NCBI GenBank assembly: GCA_020638955.1
Contig: JACKHO010000007.1
Location: 62,001-126,000 of the forward strand
Length of the DNA stretch: 64,000 nucleotides
Direction of reading: 5' to 3'
Source of the DNA: Planctomycetaceae bacterium
GTDB taxonomy: Bacteria > Planctomycetota > Planctomycetia > Planctomycetales > Planctomycetaceae
Both the position numbers and the translations under genes were made by a program. Of the stretch, positions 27,480-35,447 are shown in pieces. The notes under the pieces are model-generated. The model was not told the DNA's origin and searched no databases. It saw only the letters and a program-made list of their open reading frames with translations. Numbering within the stretch: position 1 is the first letter of the stretch; each line of letters opens with the position of its first letter.

Positions 27480-28223
27480 ATGCGCGTCGCCCTTTTCGTT
27501 CCCTGTTACGTTGACCAGTTCTATCCCGACGTTGCGATGGCAACGTTGGAACTGCTGGAGTCGCTGGGATGCGAAGTAGAATTCCCGGAAGCCCAGACCT
27601 GCTGTGGCCAACCCATGGCCAACACCGGCTGTCTGGACGACGCCAAGCCGCTGGCCAGACGGTTTGTTGAAATCTTCGGCGGGTACGACCATGTCGTCTG
27701 CCCGTCCGGAAGTTGCACCTCCATGGTGACGCATCATTACCAGGAACTGGTGGGATGCGACGCTGCCTATCAGCAACTGCAGTCCAAAGTACATGAACTG
27801 ACCGAGTTTCTGGTGGACGTGCTGAAAATCGAATCACTCCCCGCTCAGTTCAAGGCTCGCGTGGGACTGCACAATAGCTGTCACGGATTGCGTGAGCTGA
27901 GACTAGGAAGCTCGTCAGAAAGGATGCTGCCAAAATTCAGCAAGGCGGAATCACTGCTCAATATGGTCGAAGGTGTGGAACTCATCGAATTGGAGCGGAA
28001 AGATGAGTGTTGCGGATTCGGGGGCACCTTCGCGGTCTCCGAAGAAGCCGTCTCCTGCATGATGGGAGACGACCGCATTCATGACCATCTGAAAGGCGGA
28101 GCGGAAGTCATTACGGCGGGGGATATGTCCTGCCTAATGCATCTCGAAGGACTCATTACGCGTCAGAAGCTGCCGCTGAGAGTCATGCATATCGCCCAAA
28201 TTCTGGTAGGTCGACCGGTCTGA
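27480..28223 (+). CDS. LutA-like (CCG-domain) Fe-S oxidoreductase subunit
   Basis: The 247-residue protein has two CCG domains: 'PEAQTCCGQPMANTGCLDDAK' with upstream cysteines, and 'HNSCHGLRELRL...ERKDECCGFGGTFAVSEEAVS', plus 'VCPSGSCTSMV'. The start MRVALFVPCYVDQFYPDVAMATLELLESLGCEVEFP is the standard LutA/YkgE beginning. LutA works with LutB and LutC to oxidise L-lactate to pyruvate; the cysteines bind Fe-S clusters. Neither lutB nor lutC is nearby, so the partner genes are elsewhere or the role differs. Do not take the symbol as proven. Confidence 0.88.
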   Translation: MRVALFVPCYVDQFYPDVAMATLELLESLGCEVEFPEAQTCCGQPMANTGCLDDAKPLARRFVEIFGGYDHVVCPSGSCTSMVTHHYQELVGCDAAYQQLQSKVHELTEFLVDVLKIESLPAQFKARVGLHNSCHGLRELRLGSSSERMLPKFSKAESLLNMVEGVELIELERKDECCGFGGTFAVSEEAVSCMMGDDRIHDHLKGGAEVITAGDMSCLMHLEGLITRQKLPLRVMHIAQILVGRPV

Positions 28224-28450
28224 CACATCCGGCACACTCCTCAAGAGTCGTTAACTTCAGCCGGATTGACTGAACAATTGCGGGGGCAACTTCTCGCTTC
28301 TTTCTGCGTTCCCCCAGCATTCTCAGTTTGACACCGAAACAGCTGCCTCGTACATTTGTGGAATGAAGTTGCTGGAGCCGTTCGTGTCACCAGCTTGGAA
28401 TTCACTTTTCATTTCAATCAATTCGGGTCTCATCGCAGAGGGAATTTGCA

Positions 28451-28924
28451 ATGCTCGGCGAACTGTTGCCGTGCGGTGGTGGTGATTCGATCCCGCTACT
28501 CCGCAAGAAACTGCTCATTGGGCGCCGCAGCGCCTGCGATATCTTGCTCAACTATCCAAACGTCTCGTCGCAGCATTGCGAACTGGAACTGCAAAACGGG
28601 TATTGGCACGTCCGCGATCTCAACAGCAGCAACGGGATTAAGGTCAACGGCGAACGTTGCGATCAGAAATTCCTCATGCCCGGAGATGAACTCACGGTCG
28701 CGAAACACCATTTCGTGATTTCGTACCAACCGATGGGCGACGCACCTGCACCAGTCGAAGAAGAAGATCCTTTCGCTATGAGCCTGCTGGAAAAAGCTGG
28801 GCTCCAGCAGCGACGCGAGGAGCGCCGTCGTCGCCCACCCGCACCTGCGGCGCGTCCACCTGCTCCACAAAAGAAGTTCTCTGCCGAGGAAGACGCTGCG
28901 CTTCAGTGGCTGACTGACGAGTAG
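28451..28924 (+). CDS. FHA-domain protein
   Basis: The 157-residue cytoplasmic protein starts MLGELLPCGGGDSIPLLRKKLLIGRRSACDILLNYPNVSSQHCELELQNGYWHVRDLNSSNGIKVNGERC. This gives the FHA signature GR...SSQHCEL...D..SSNGIKVNG for phosphothreonine binding. After residue ~105 the chain is charged and proline-rich (RRRRPPAPAARPPAPQ). It presumably docks onto a target of a Ser/Thr kinase. rsgA begins 5 bp after its stop, so the two are probably one operon. Confidence 0.92.
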   Translation: MLGELLPCGGGDSIPLLRKKLLIGRRSACDILLNYPNVSSQHCELELQNGYWHVRDLNSSNGIKVNGERCDQKFLMPGDELTVAKHHFVISYQPMGDAPAPVEEEDPFAMSLLEKAGLQQRREERRRRPPAPAARPPAPQKKFSAEEDAALQWLTDE

Positions 28925-28929
28925 CATTT

Positions 28930-30138
28930 GTGACGGCAAACAAACGGAAGAAGCAAAAGCTGAGGGTCGCATTCAAAAAGAATCGCGAAACCCGTGCGCG
29001 CGTGCAGAACCTGACACGGAAAGTCGATGACGCACACGAGGACGAAATCGAGCATCTCACCGGTGCCGAGCGACTCTCGGGCAAGGGGAGCGTCAATCGC
29101 TACCGCACAGTTATTGCGGAAGTAGATGAGTCGAGCGGCGATGCCATTCTCGACGTCGACGTGTCGAAATGTTTGTCCGGTCGCGTGCTCTCTTCCATTG
29201 GCACCAACAATTGCCGCGTGCAGACCGACGACGCAAAAGAGTATCAGTGCTCGGTGCGTCAGGTTGTGCGGGCGATAGCGCGTGACGCCCGCAACGCGGT
29301 TGTGGCGGGTGATCGAGTCCTCTTTACTCCCAGTGACGATTTCACAGGCGCCATTGAACGTGTCGAGCCGCGTACGACTTCATTGTCCCGCGGCAGCCGA
29401 CGCCATGCTCATATTATTGTCGCGAATGTCGATCAGGCGGTCATTGTGGCCTCTGCCAATGAGCCACCGCTCAAGCCCGCTCTCATTGACCGCTTCCTCT
29501 GCAGTACGGAAAAGGGTGGCATTCAGGGGATCGTGTGTATTAACAAAATCGACCTGGGAAGTGCCGTCGATTTGCAGCCGCTCGTCGGACAGTATGCGCA
29601 GCTCGGCTATCCCGTCGTTTTGACGAATGCACTGACTGGCGAAGGAATCTCCACACTGCGCCGCTACCTCGAAGGCCGGGAAACAGTTTTCACTGGTCAG
29701 TCCGGCGTGGGAAAATCTTCTCTCCTAAACGCCATTCAGCCCGGCCTGGGTCGACCGACTATGGAAGTCAGCGGCGACACCAACAAGGGGCGACACACCA
29801 CCCGCGTCACTGAACTGATTCCGCTTCGCAGTCATGTGCCCAACGCTGGTTCTTCGGAACATGGTGGCTGGGTCGTCGACACGCCAGGCATTCGTCAATT
29901 ACAACTCTGGGATGTTCAGTCGGAAGAGGTCGAGGGACTCTTCATCGAGTTTCGACCATTCGTCGCACACTGCAAATTCCCCAACTGCTCACACACGCAC
30001 GAACACGACTGCGGCGTGAAGCGGGGGGTCGACAACGGCATGATTTCACCGCTGCGTTACGAGAGCTACCTGCGCATTGTCGAAGGAGATGAAGAAAGCC
30101 TTTTCTCTCTCGCCGACTGGCGCAAACGGAAACTGTAG
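28930..30138 (+). CDS. rsgA: ribosome small-subunit-dependent GTPase A
   Basis: The 402-residue protein starts at GTG 28930. It shows the circularly permuted GTPase order typical of RsgA: G4 NKIDLG before G1 GQSGVGKSSLLNAI, then G3 DTPGIRQL. An OB-fold lies upstream ('DVSKCLSGRVLSSIGTNNCRVQTDD...GDRVLFTPSDDFTGAIERVEPRTTSLSR'). The zinc site at the C-terminus is CKFPNCSHTHEHDC. The first ~45 residues are unusually lysine/arginine-rich and would suit rRNA contact. RsgA helps late 30S maturation and releases RbfA. Confidence 0.96.
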   Translation: MTANKRKKQKLRVAFKKNRETRARVQNLTRKVDDAHEDEIEHLTGAERLSGKGSVNRYRTVIAEVDESSGDAILDVDVSKCLSGRVLSSIGTNNCRVQTDDAKEYQCSVRQVVRAIARDARNAVVAGDRVLFTPSDDFTGAIERVEPRTTSLSRGSRRHAHIIVANVDQAVIVASANEPPLKPALIDRFLCSTEKGGIQGIVCINKIDLGSAVDLQPLVGQYAQLGYPVVLTNALTGEGISTLRRYLEGRETVFTGQSGVGKSSLLNAIQPGLGRPTMEVSGDTNKGRHTTRVTELIPLRSHVPNAGSSEHGGWVVDTPGIRQLQLWDVQSEEVEGLFIEFRPFVAHCKFPNCSHTHEHDCGVKRGVDNGMISPLRYESYLRIVEGDEESLFSLADWRKRKL

Positions 30139-30195
30139 TGGATTCGTTGCTCTGAATGTTGAGAACCAGTCACGTCAACGCGAACACGCCCAACG

Positions 30196-30221
30196 ATTCA
30201 GGCCAACTGACCAGCCTGAAT
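30196..30221. terminator. small hairpin between convergent genes
   Basis: A perfect 8-bp stem (ATTCAGGC at 30196-30203 with GCCTGAAT at 30214-30221) and a 10-base loop lie between rsgA and the convergent FG-GAP gene. There is no T-tract on either side, so a termination role is only suggested by position. Confidence 0.3.
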
Positions 30222-30299
30222 AATGTGCAAGGTGGATAAAGTTCGCGTCAAGCGAGATGGTGCGTTACGCAGGTCATCAAATCTCGCGAATCAGCCTCG

Positions 30300-32645
30300 C
30301 TACGGGATGATTTCTCCCGCTCCAAGCGAGAAGTCCGCATCGAATCCCGAGATAACGCTCTGCAGTGACTGCTGGAAGAACGTGCCAGTCGACATGCTGG
30401 TGAAGAAGCGTCCGGTTGAGAAGTTGAAGCTGGCCACGTCGTCGCGTCCGTCGCCATTGAAGTCGCCAACAACGGAAGTGTTTCCTCCAGCGAGCGGCAC
30501 AATGCCAAAGTAGTCCACGGTTTGATACGTCGACCCATTCCCTTGAGTCATCAACCAGCCACTGTTGGTGGCAGCTCCCAACAAATCGGTTCGGCCATCG
30601 CCGTTGAAATCTCCGGTGAGGACAGGCGTATTGGGATCGGCATTGGCCCACGTGTTCATGAAACTGGTTTGAACACGTAAGTTGGTACCAAACTCGCCGA
30701 GCCACCACTGACCGCCCGTGGTACGTCCGGCGATTTCCATGGTGCCGTCACCGTCGAAGTCGCCCGACACAATTTCCTGCCAGGCTGGGGCAGCGGCCCA
30801 CTTGCCACGGAATCGAGCATTGAAGTGCGTGCCTGTCGATACTCCGAGAATCCAGGAGCCGTTGTCAAGAAGTCCAAGGACGTCAGCCTTGCCGTCACCA
30901 GTGAAATCGCCATATTCGAAATCAATCCAGCCATTGGCCTGCCAGCGTCCAAAGAACTCGTTCACGAAACGGATTCCATTGGACAACGCAACCCACCAGT
31001 GGCCTCCTGGAAGTTGGCCCAAAATGTCGTCACGCCCGTCGGAGTTGAAGTCCGCGACTGTGACGCGGTTCCAGGTCACGGCATTGTTCCAGTTGCCCCA
31101 GTCCTGCGTCTGTTTCGGGCCGGCCAGATACACCATCCAGCGCCCGGCCGAATTGCGACCCGCAAAGTCGAGTTTCTGGTCGCCATCGAAGTCGCCAACG
31201 ACGGTATCCCAGTTCGGATCGGCTCCCCAGTTTGCGACGGTTTGCTGTTGGAATGTATTCCCCAGCGACCGCTGCACATTGAGAATTCCCGTGTCTGGGT
31301 TGAAGAGATAAATGTCTTCTGCCTGTCCTGTTGGCGGTGTGGATCCGACATAGTACCGGCTAAACAACAGTGACCCTGGTGTCGACGTGTTTAACGCGGC
31401 CAATGGAGTCAGTGTGAGCAACTGGCCATTCACCATGGGCAGCAATTGCAAATCGCCATTGGCTCGACTGGGGAGTACTGGTGAGAAAAATCCATCGTCA
31501 TCGAATGTGACATCTGGTGTGGCGTCACCTTTCAAACGCAGTATGGTCGGCTGCTCCTGCCTTGGCTGAAGCGATTTATTGTTCAGGGACATGAGGACTT
31601 GGCCATTGGCTTGAACTGCCAAGTCGCCCAGTTCAATGGAAGTACCATTTTGAGTGGTGGAGGTGTTCTGCGAATACGCGTATCCCGTGTCTCGCAAATA
31701 CGTCGAACTGAACCGCTGAATTTGAACGGTGCTGGTGATGTATGTGTTGTTGAAGTCGATGAACGTCTCGGTCTGCGATTTGGCCGCGAGGTAGATTTGC
31801 CCCGAGGAATCGATGGCAATGCGCGCATCGACCGCTGACGCCTCAGCCAGTGGCAAGCTGAACGGAAATCCAACTGTTCCATTCGTGCCGTTGAACGACA
31901 TCACAAAAACCGTCGAACTGAACGATCCAAACGTCGTTGGGACGAGAACGGTATTGTCCGCCTGGACGGCAATGTCGGTGGGAATAAGCGAAGAAGAAAG
32001 CATAAAACGCTTTCCTTGCGGACCAAAGGAACCGTCCGGCAGACCGTTCGCTCCAAATCGTTGAACGTAGTAGCCAGTGGTCGAGCTTTGTCTCACGAGC
32101 AGCAAGCGGCCTGCGTTGTCGGCAATTGCATCGACAATGGCATCCTGATCAGTGGCGAGGAGTGTCGTCGTTCCCTGGAAACCAAACGTGTTGACGCTAT
32201 TCCCCGCTGAATCGACTGCTGCAAGGAAGAAACGCTGGCCTGTCTCACCGTTCAGTCGTGTTTGCCCAACGACAATGGCACCGCCATCGTTAGGTCGTAA
32301 CACCAGGAATAGCGGCGTGGCATCAATTGAAGTCGATGGTGTCAGCCCGGAAACAATACCGTTCGTTCCATAGGTCGAGTCCAAAACTCCCTGCGAGTTG
32401 AAGGCCTGGATGACAACAGTATCGTTGCCACCACCAATTCCTTGTGGACGGGTAATGAGCACCCGCCCGCTGTTCTGTACCACTCCATCGACGGCTGCCG
32501 GGACATTCAATTGACCATTCGTGCCAAATCCATTGTCGACTTGGATGACGCTTGAAAGCAGTGTTCGGTCTTCAAATCGCTCCACTGCAATTTGACCGAC
32601 ATTCCGCTTTGACCGTCGACGATTTCGTAGATTAAACACTCGCAT
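30300..32645 (-). CDS. FG-GAP/VCBS repeat surface protein with FEDRTLLS-type N-terminus
   Basis: The 781-residue protein begins with an arginine-rich segment and then VERFEDRTLLS (residues 21-31). This is close to the 'LEPR-xLL' motif found at the start of many large planctomycete surface proteins. The first half contains beta-rich delta-60-like repeats ('GTNGQLNVPAAVDGVVQNSGRVLITRPQG', 'SQGVLDSTYGTNGIVSG', 'ANGLPDGSFGPQG'). The second half contains FG-GAP units ('GDFDGDQKLDFAGRNSAGRWMVYLAG', 'ADFNSDGRDDILGQLPGGHWWVALSNG', 'GDFTGDGKADVLGLLDNGSWILGVSTG' and so on). It is expected at the cell surface, with a binding role unproven. A classical signal peptide is not visible. Confidence 0.88.
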   Translation of the reverse strand: MRVFNLRNRRRSKRNVGQIAVERFEDRTLLSSVIQVDNGFGTNGQLNVPAAVDGVVQNSGRVLITRPQGIGGGNDTVVIQAFNSQGVLDSTYGTNGIVSGLTPSTSIDATPLFLVLRPNDGGAIVVGQTRLNGETGQRFFLAAVDSAGNSVNTFGFQGTTTLLATDQDAIVDAIADNAGRLLLVRQSSTTGYYVQRFGANGLPDGSFGPQGKRFMLSSSLIPTDIAVQADNTVLVPTTFGSFSSTVFVMSFNGTNGTVGFPFSLPLAEASAVDARIAIDSSGQIYLAAKSQTETFIDFNNTYITSTVQIQRFSSTYLRDTGYAYSQNTSTTQNGTSIELGDLAVQANGQVLMSLNNKSLQPRQEQPTILRLKGDATPDVTFDDDGFFSPVLPSRANGDLQLLPMVNGQLLTLTPLAALNTSTPGSLLFSRYYVGSTPPTGQAEDIYLFNPDTGILNVQRSLGNTFQQQTVANWGADPNWDTVVGDFDGDQKLDFAGRNSAGRWMVYLAGPKQTQDWGNWNNAVTWNRVTVADFNSDGRDDILGQLPGGHWWVALSNGIRFVNEFFGRWQANGWIDFEYGDFTGDGKADVLGLLDNGSWILGVSTGTHFNARFRGKWAAAPAWQEIVSGDFDGDGTMEIAGRTTGGQWWLGEFGTNLRVQTSFMNTWANADPNTPVLTGDFNGDGRTDLLGAATNSGWLMTQGNGSTYQTVDYFGIVPLAGGNTSVVGDFNGDGRDDVASFNFSTGRFFTSMSTGTFFQQSLQSVISGFDADFSLGAGEIIP

Positions 32646-32897
32646 TGCTCCACAATCAGTGAGTTTTCAAACTGCTGTTGTCCTGAGATTCTTACCCATG
32701 ATTTCAATCGCACGTGACACGTTTCAAGCACAGACTTTCGCGATGAGGGAAAATGTGCGAGATTGAAGGACAGTAACCGCGACGACTTGTAGCGAAATGA
32801 CCACATCTCATTGCATTCGTTTTCGTCGTGCGGCTCTGCCTGCAATGAATGTCACCCTTGTCGCCAGATTTTACCTTACCACCTTGTGGGAGTCTTA

Positions 32898-33569
32898 ATG
32901 ATGTTTCGGTCGGTGCTGGTTGTAGCGGTTTTTGTGTGTGGTGGTATTCTGCCAGCCGAAGAGTCTCCCCCTTGGCCAATTGTGTTTGAAGACAGCTTCG
33001 AAGATGGAATGAGCCATTGGACAGCGAGTGATCCCAATGCCTGGAGGATGGCGGGAGAGAAAGAGAACCAGCAACTGGATCAGTTCCAGCAGAGCAAAGT
33101 AAAAACCCCTGTGCGTTCTCCATTCAACCGAGCACTCGCGAATGATGTCGTTGTCGGGAGTTTTCAACTCGATGTCGACTTCAAATCAACTGCCCGTGAC
33201 TATCCCCATAGAAGTCTGTGTTTGTTTTTCGGATTCCAGGACCCGGCTCATTTGTATTACGTCCACTTCGGCCAACGGACTGATGACCATGCGAACCAAG
33301 TCTTCATTGTGAACAACGAGCCACGCACCAAGATTTCGACAGAGACAACGCCGGGAACGCCGTGGGACAATGAATGGCACCATGCTCGGATTGTCCGCAA
33401 CGTCGAGAGTGGCGAAATTGCCGTGTACTTTGATGACATGGAAAAGCCCATTATGAAAGCCGTCGACAAGACCTTCACCTGGGGACAAATTGGTGTGGGT
33501 TCGTTCGACGACACCGGTCTGTTCGACAATGTCCAGCTCCGGGGTGTTGTCGTGAAACCGGAAAAGTAA
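32898..33569 (+). CDS. secreted concanavalin-like (DUF1080-type) protein
   Basis: From ATG 32898 (after GTGGGAG) the protein has 223 residues with signal peptide MMFRSVLVVAVFVCGGILPAEE. The mature part is a jelly-roll: 'VFEDSFEDGMSHWTASDPNAWRM', 'GSFQLDVDFKSTARDYPHRSLCLFFGFQDPAHLYYVHFGQ', 'EWHHARIVRNVESGEIAVYFDDMEKPIMKAVDKTFTWGQIGVGSFDDTGLFDNVQLRG'. This is the pattern of DUF1080/3-keto-disaccharide hydrolase and LamG-like domains that bind or cleave glycans. The ECF sigma gene starts 27 bp later on the same strand. Confidence 0.85.
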   Translation: MMFRSVLVVAVFVCGGILPAEESPPWPIVFEDSFEDGMSHWTASDPNAWRMAGEKENQQLDQFQQSKVKTPVRSPFNRALANDVVVGSFQLDVDFKSTARDYPHRSLCLFFGFQDPAHLYYVHFGQRTDDHANQVFIVNNEPRTKISTETTPGTPWDNEWHHARIVRNVESGEIAVYFDDMEKPIMKAVDKTFTWGQIGVGSFDDTGLFDNVQLRGVVVKPEK

Positions 33570-33596
33570 ACGCAGTTCAAACTTGGGGGATGGAAG

Positions 33597-34232
33597 TTGC
33601 CAGCTACTCCGGCACAACTTGATTTGGTGCGTCGAATTCGCGAAGGCAGTCAATCAGCCTGGCGCGAATGCATTGACCGCTACGAGGGCCGACTTGTCGC
33701 TTTCGCGCAGCGGCGGTTGCGCGACAAGTCGATGGCGGAGGACATTGTGCAGGAAACATTCATTGGTTTTCTGAATTCGCTGCCCAACTACGATGAACAA
33801 ACACCCATCGATTCTTTTCTCTTTGCCATCGCGGCTCACAAGTTGACCGATCATCTCCGCAAAGTGGGGCGGCGTCCTCAACTGAATCGTCTTTCCTCAG
33901 CGGGATCGAGTACTCCCGGACTCTCAGAGCCACCCGGATCAGCCCGTCGCGCGTCCAGCCTTGTTCGCAGTCATGAGAACTGGCTCATTCACGAAGCGTT
34001 TCTTGCGGAGACCATCGGCGAGTTGGTTCAACAATGGTGCCAGCAAGGTGACTACGAGCGACTGAAATGTACGGAACTGCTGTTTGTTCGCGAAATCCCC
34101 AATAAAGATGCCGCTGCCCAATTGGGAATTTCCGAACAGGCTGTCGCGAACCACAAACATTTTGTGCTCGGCAAACTGAAAGAAGCGGCCGCTCGCAAAC
34201 ATCTTCGCTGGGAACCTCCCTCAGAGAACTAA
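33597..34232 (+). CDS. ECF-type RNA polymerase sigma factor
   Basis: The 211-residue protein starts at TTG 33597; no in-frame ATG gives a complete region 2. Sigma region 2 is 'CIDRYEGRLVAFAQRRLRDKSMAEDIVQETFIGFLNSLPNYDEQTPIDSFLFAIAAHKLTDHLRK', and region 4 includes the helix-turn-helix 'NKDAAAQLGISEQAVANHKHFVLGKLKEAA'. The linker is serine/proline-rich. It directs polymerase to a set of promoters. No anti-sigma gene is adjacent; the neighbours are the secreted lectin-like gene and the HlyD-ABC pair, which may be in its transcript or regulon. Confidence 0.9.
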   Translation: MPATPAQLDLVRRIREGSQSAWRECIDRYEGRLVAFAQRRLRDKSMAEDIVQETFIGFLNSLPNYDEQTPIDSFLFAIAAHKLTDHLRKVGRRPQLNRLSSAGSSTPGLSEPPGSARRASSLVRSHENWLIHEAFLAETIGELVQQWCQQGDYERLKCTELLFVREIPNKDAAAQLGISEQAVANHKHFVLGKLKEAAARKHLRWEPPSEN

Positions 34233-34283
34233 CGTGAAGTACTTCTGTTCCTGTCGTCTGCCGCAACTTCCTTTGTCCCGTCT

Positions 34284-35447
34284 ATGAAACACCTCAATGC
34301 TCCCTCTGCTCGAAGTGGTCTGGCTCGACGCGTTCTGCTGGGTGCTCTCGTCTTAGCCATATTGTTTGCAGGCCTATGGATTAGTCAGGGACAACATGAG
34401 CCGCGCCGAATTTCGGGTTTCATAGAAGCTGATGATTTGCGACTCGGGTCGCACGTCGGTGGTCGTGTCGCCAAGGTTTATGTCAGCGAGGGTGATGAAG
34501 TTACTGCGCATCAGGAGCTTGTTGAATTCGAGCCATACGATTTGCTGCAACGCCGGGCCCAGGCGGAGGCACTAAAGAATCAGCTGACTGCTCAGCATGA
34601 GAAACTCGTCGAGGGTTTCCGCACCGAAGAGGTGAAACAAGCTGAGGCACGAGTCGAAGCGGCTCAGGCAAACCTGCAGGCCTTGAAAAATGGCCCGCGC
34701 AAGCAGGAAATTGAAATGGCTCAGGCCTTGCTCGAATTGGCTGAAGCCGAGGGTGATTTGGCAACCGAAGTGTATGACCGCACGGTGAAACTTCGCGAGC
34801 AGGGGGCGCAAACTGCCGAAGCACTGGACCGTGCCGTAAAAGAGAAGCGTGCCTCTGAGGAACGCATTCAGGCAGCGAAAGAACAGGTCGCGTTGCTGAA
34901 AGAAGGCACCCGGCCCGAAGAAATCGCAGCGGCTGAGGCTAAGGTTCGTGAGTTACTCGAGGCAGTTAACCTCATGAAAAGTGGTTATCGTCAACAGGAA
35001 ATTGACGAGGCGTATTCCGCCATGCGGGGAGCCGAAAGTGCGTTGGCGGCCATAGACATTCAACTCGACGAACTCAAGGTTCGAGCTCCGACGGCAGGCT
35101 CGGTCGAAGCCATCGATTTACTGCCGGGTGATTTAGTCAGTCCCAATGCACCCGTCGTTTCCATGATCGACACCAGCCGCCTCTGGGTGCGGGCTTACCT
35201 GCCGGAAGATGAACTCGACGTGAAAGTCGGCACGAAATTCCGTGTAACGGTCGACAGCTATCCCGGTGAGTCATTCGAAGGAGAGGTGACCTACATTGCA
35301 CGTCACGCCGAGTTCACTCCCGGAAACGTGCAGACACCGGAGGAGCGTTCGAAGCAGGTGTTTCGCATTAAGGTGCGACTGCATGATGAACAGCACCGAC
35401 TACGCCCCGGAATGGCGGCGGACATCTGGCTGGATGAGCCGCTATGA
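34284..35447 (+). CDS. HlyD-family periplasmic adaptor subunit
   Basis: The 387-residue protein has one N-terminal transmembrane helix (about 15-34) and a first half-barrel ('ISGFIEADDLRLGSHVGGRVAKVYVSEGDEVTAHQELVEFEP'). A long coiled coil (about 80-255) with internal repeats 'GPRKQEIEMAQ', 'GTRPEEIAAAEAKV' and 'GYRQQEIDEAYSAM' follows, then 'LKVRAPTAGSVEAIDLLPGDLV' and the beta-barrel end 'RPGMAADIWLD'. This is the YbhG/YhiI type of membrane fusion protein for ABC export. Its stop overlaps the next gene's start as ATGA. Confidence 0.93.
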   Translation: MKHLNAPSARSGLARRVLLGALVLAILFAGLWISQGQHEPRRISGFIEADDLRLGSHVGGRVAKVYVSEGDEVTAHQELVEFEPYDLLQRRAQAEALKNQLTAQHEKLVEGFRTEEVKQAEARVEAAQANLQALKNGPRKQEIEMAQALLELAEAEGDLATEVYDRTVKLREQGAQTAEALDRAVKEKRASEERIQAAKEQVALLKEGTRPEEIAAAEAKVRELLEAVNLMKSGYRQQEIDEAYSAMRGAESALAAIDIQLDELKVRAPTAGSVEAIDLLPGDLVSPNAPVVSMIDTSRLWVRAYLPEDELDVKVGTKFRVTVDSYPGESFEGEVTYIARHAEFTPGNVQTPEERSKQVFRIKVRLHDEQHRLRPGMAADIWLDEPL

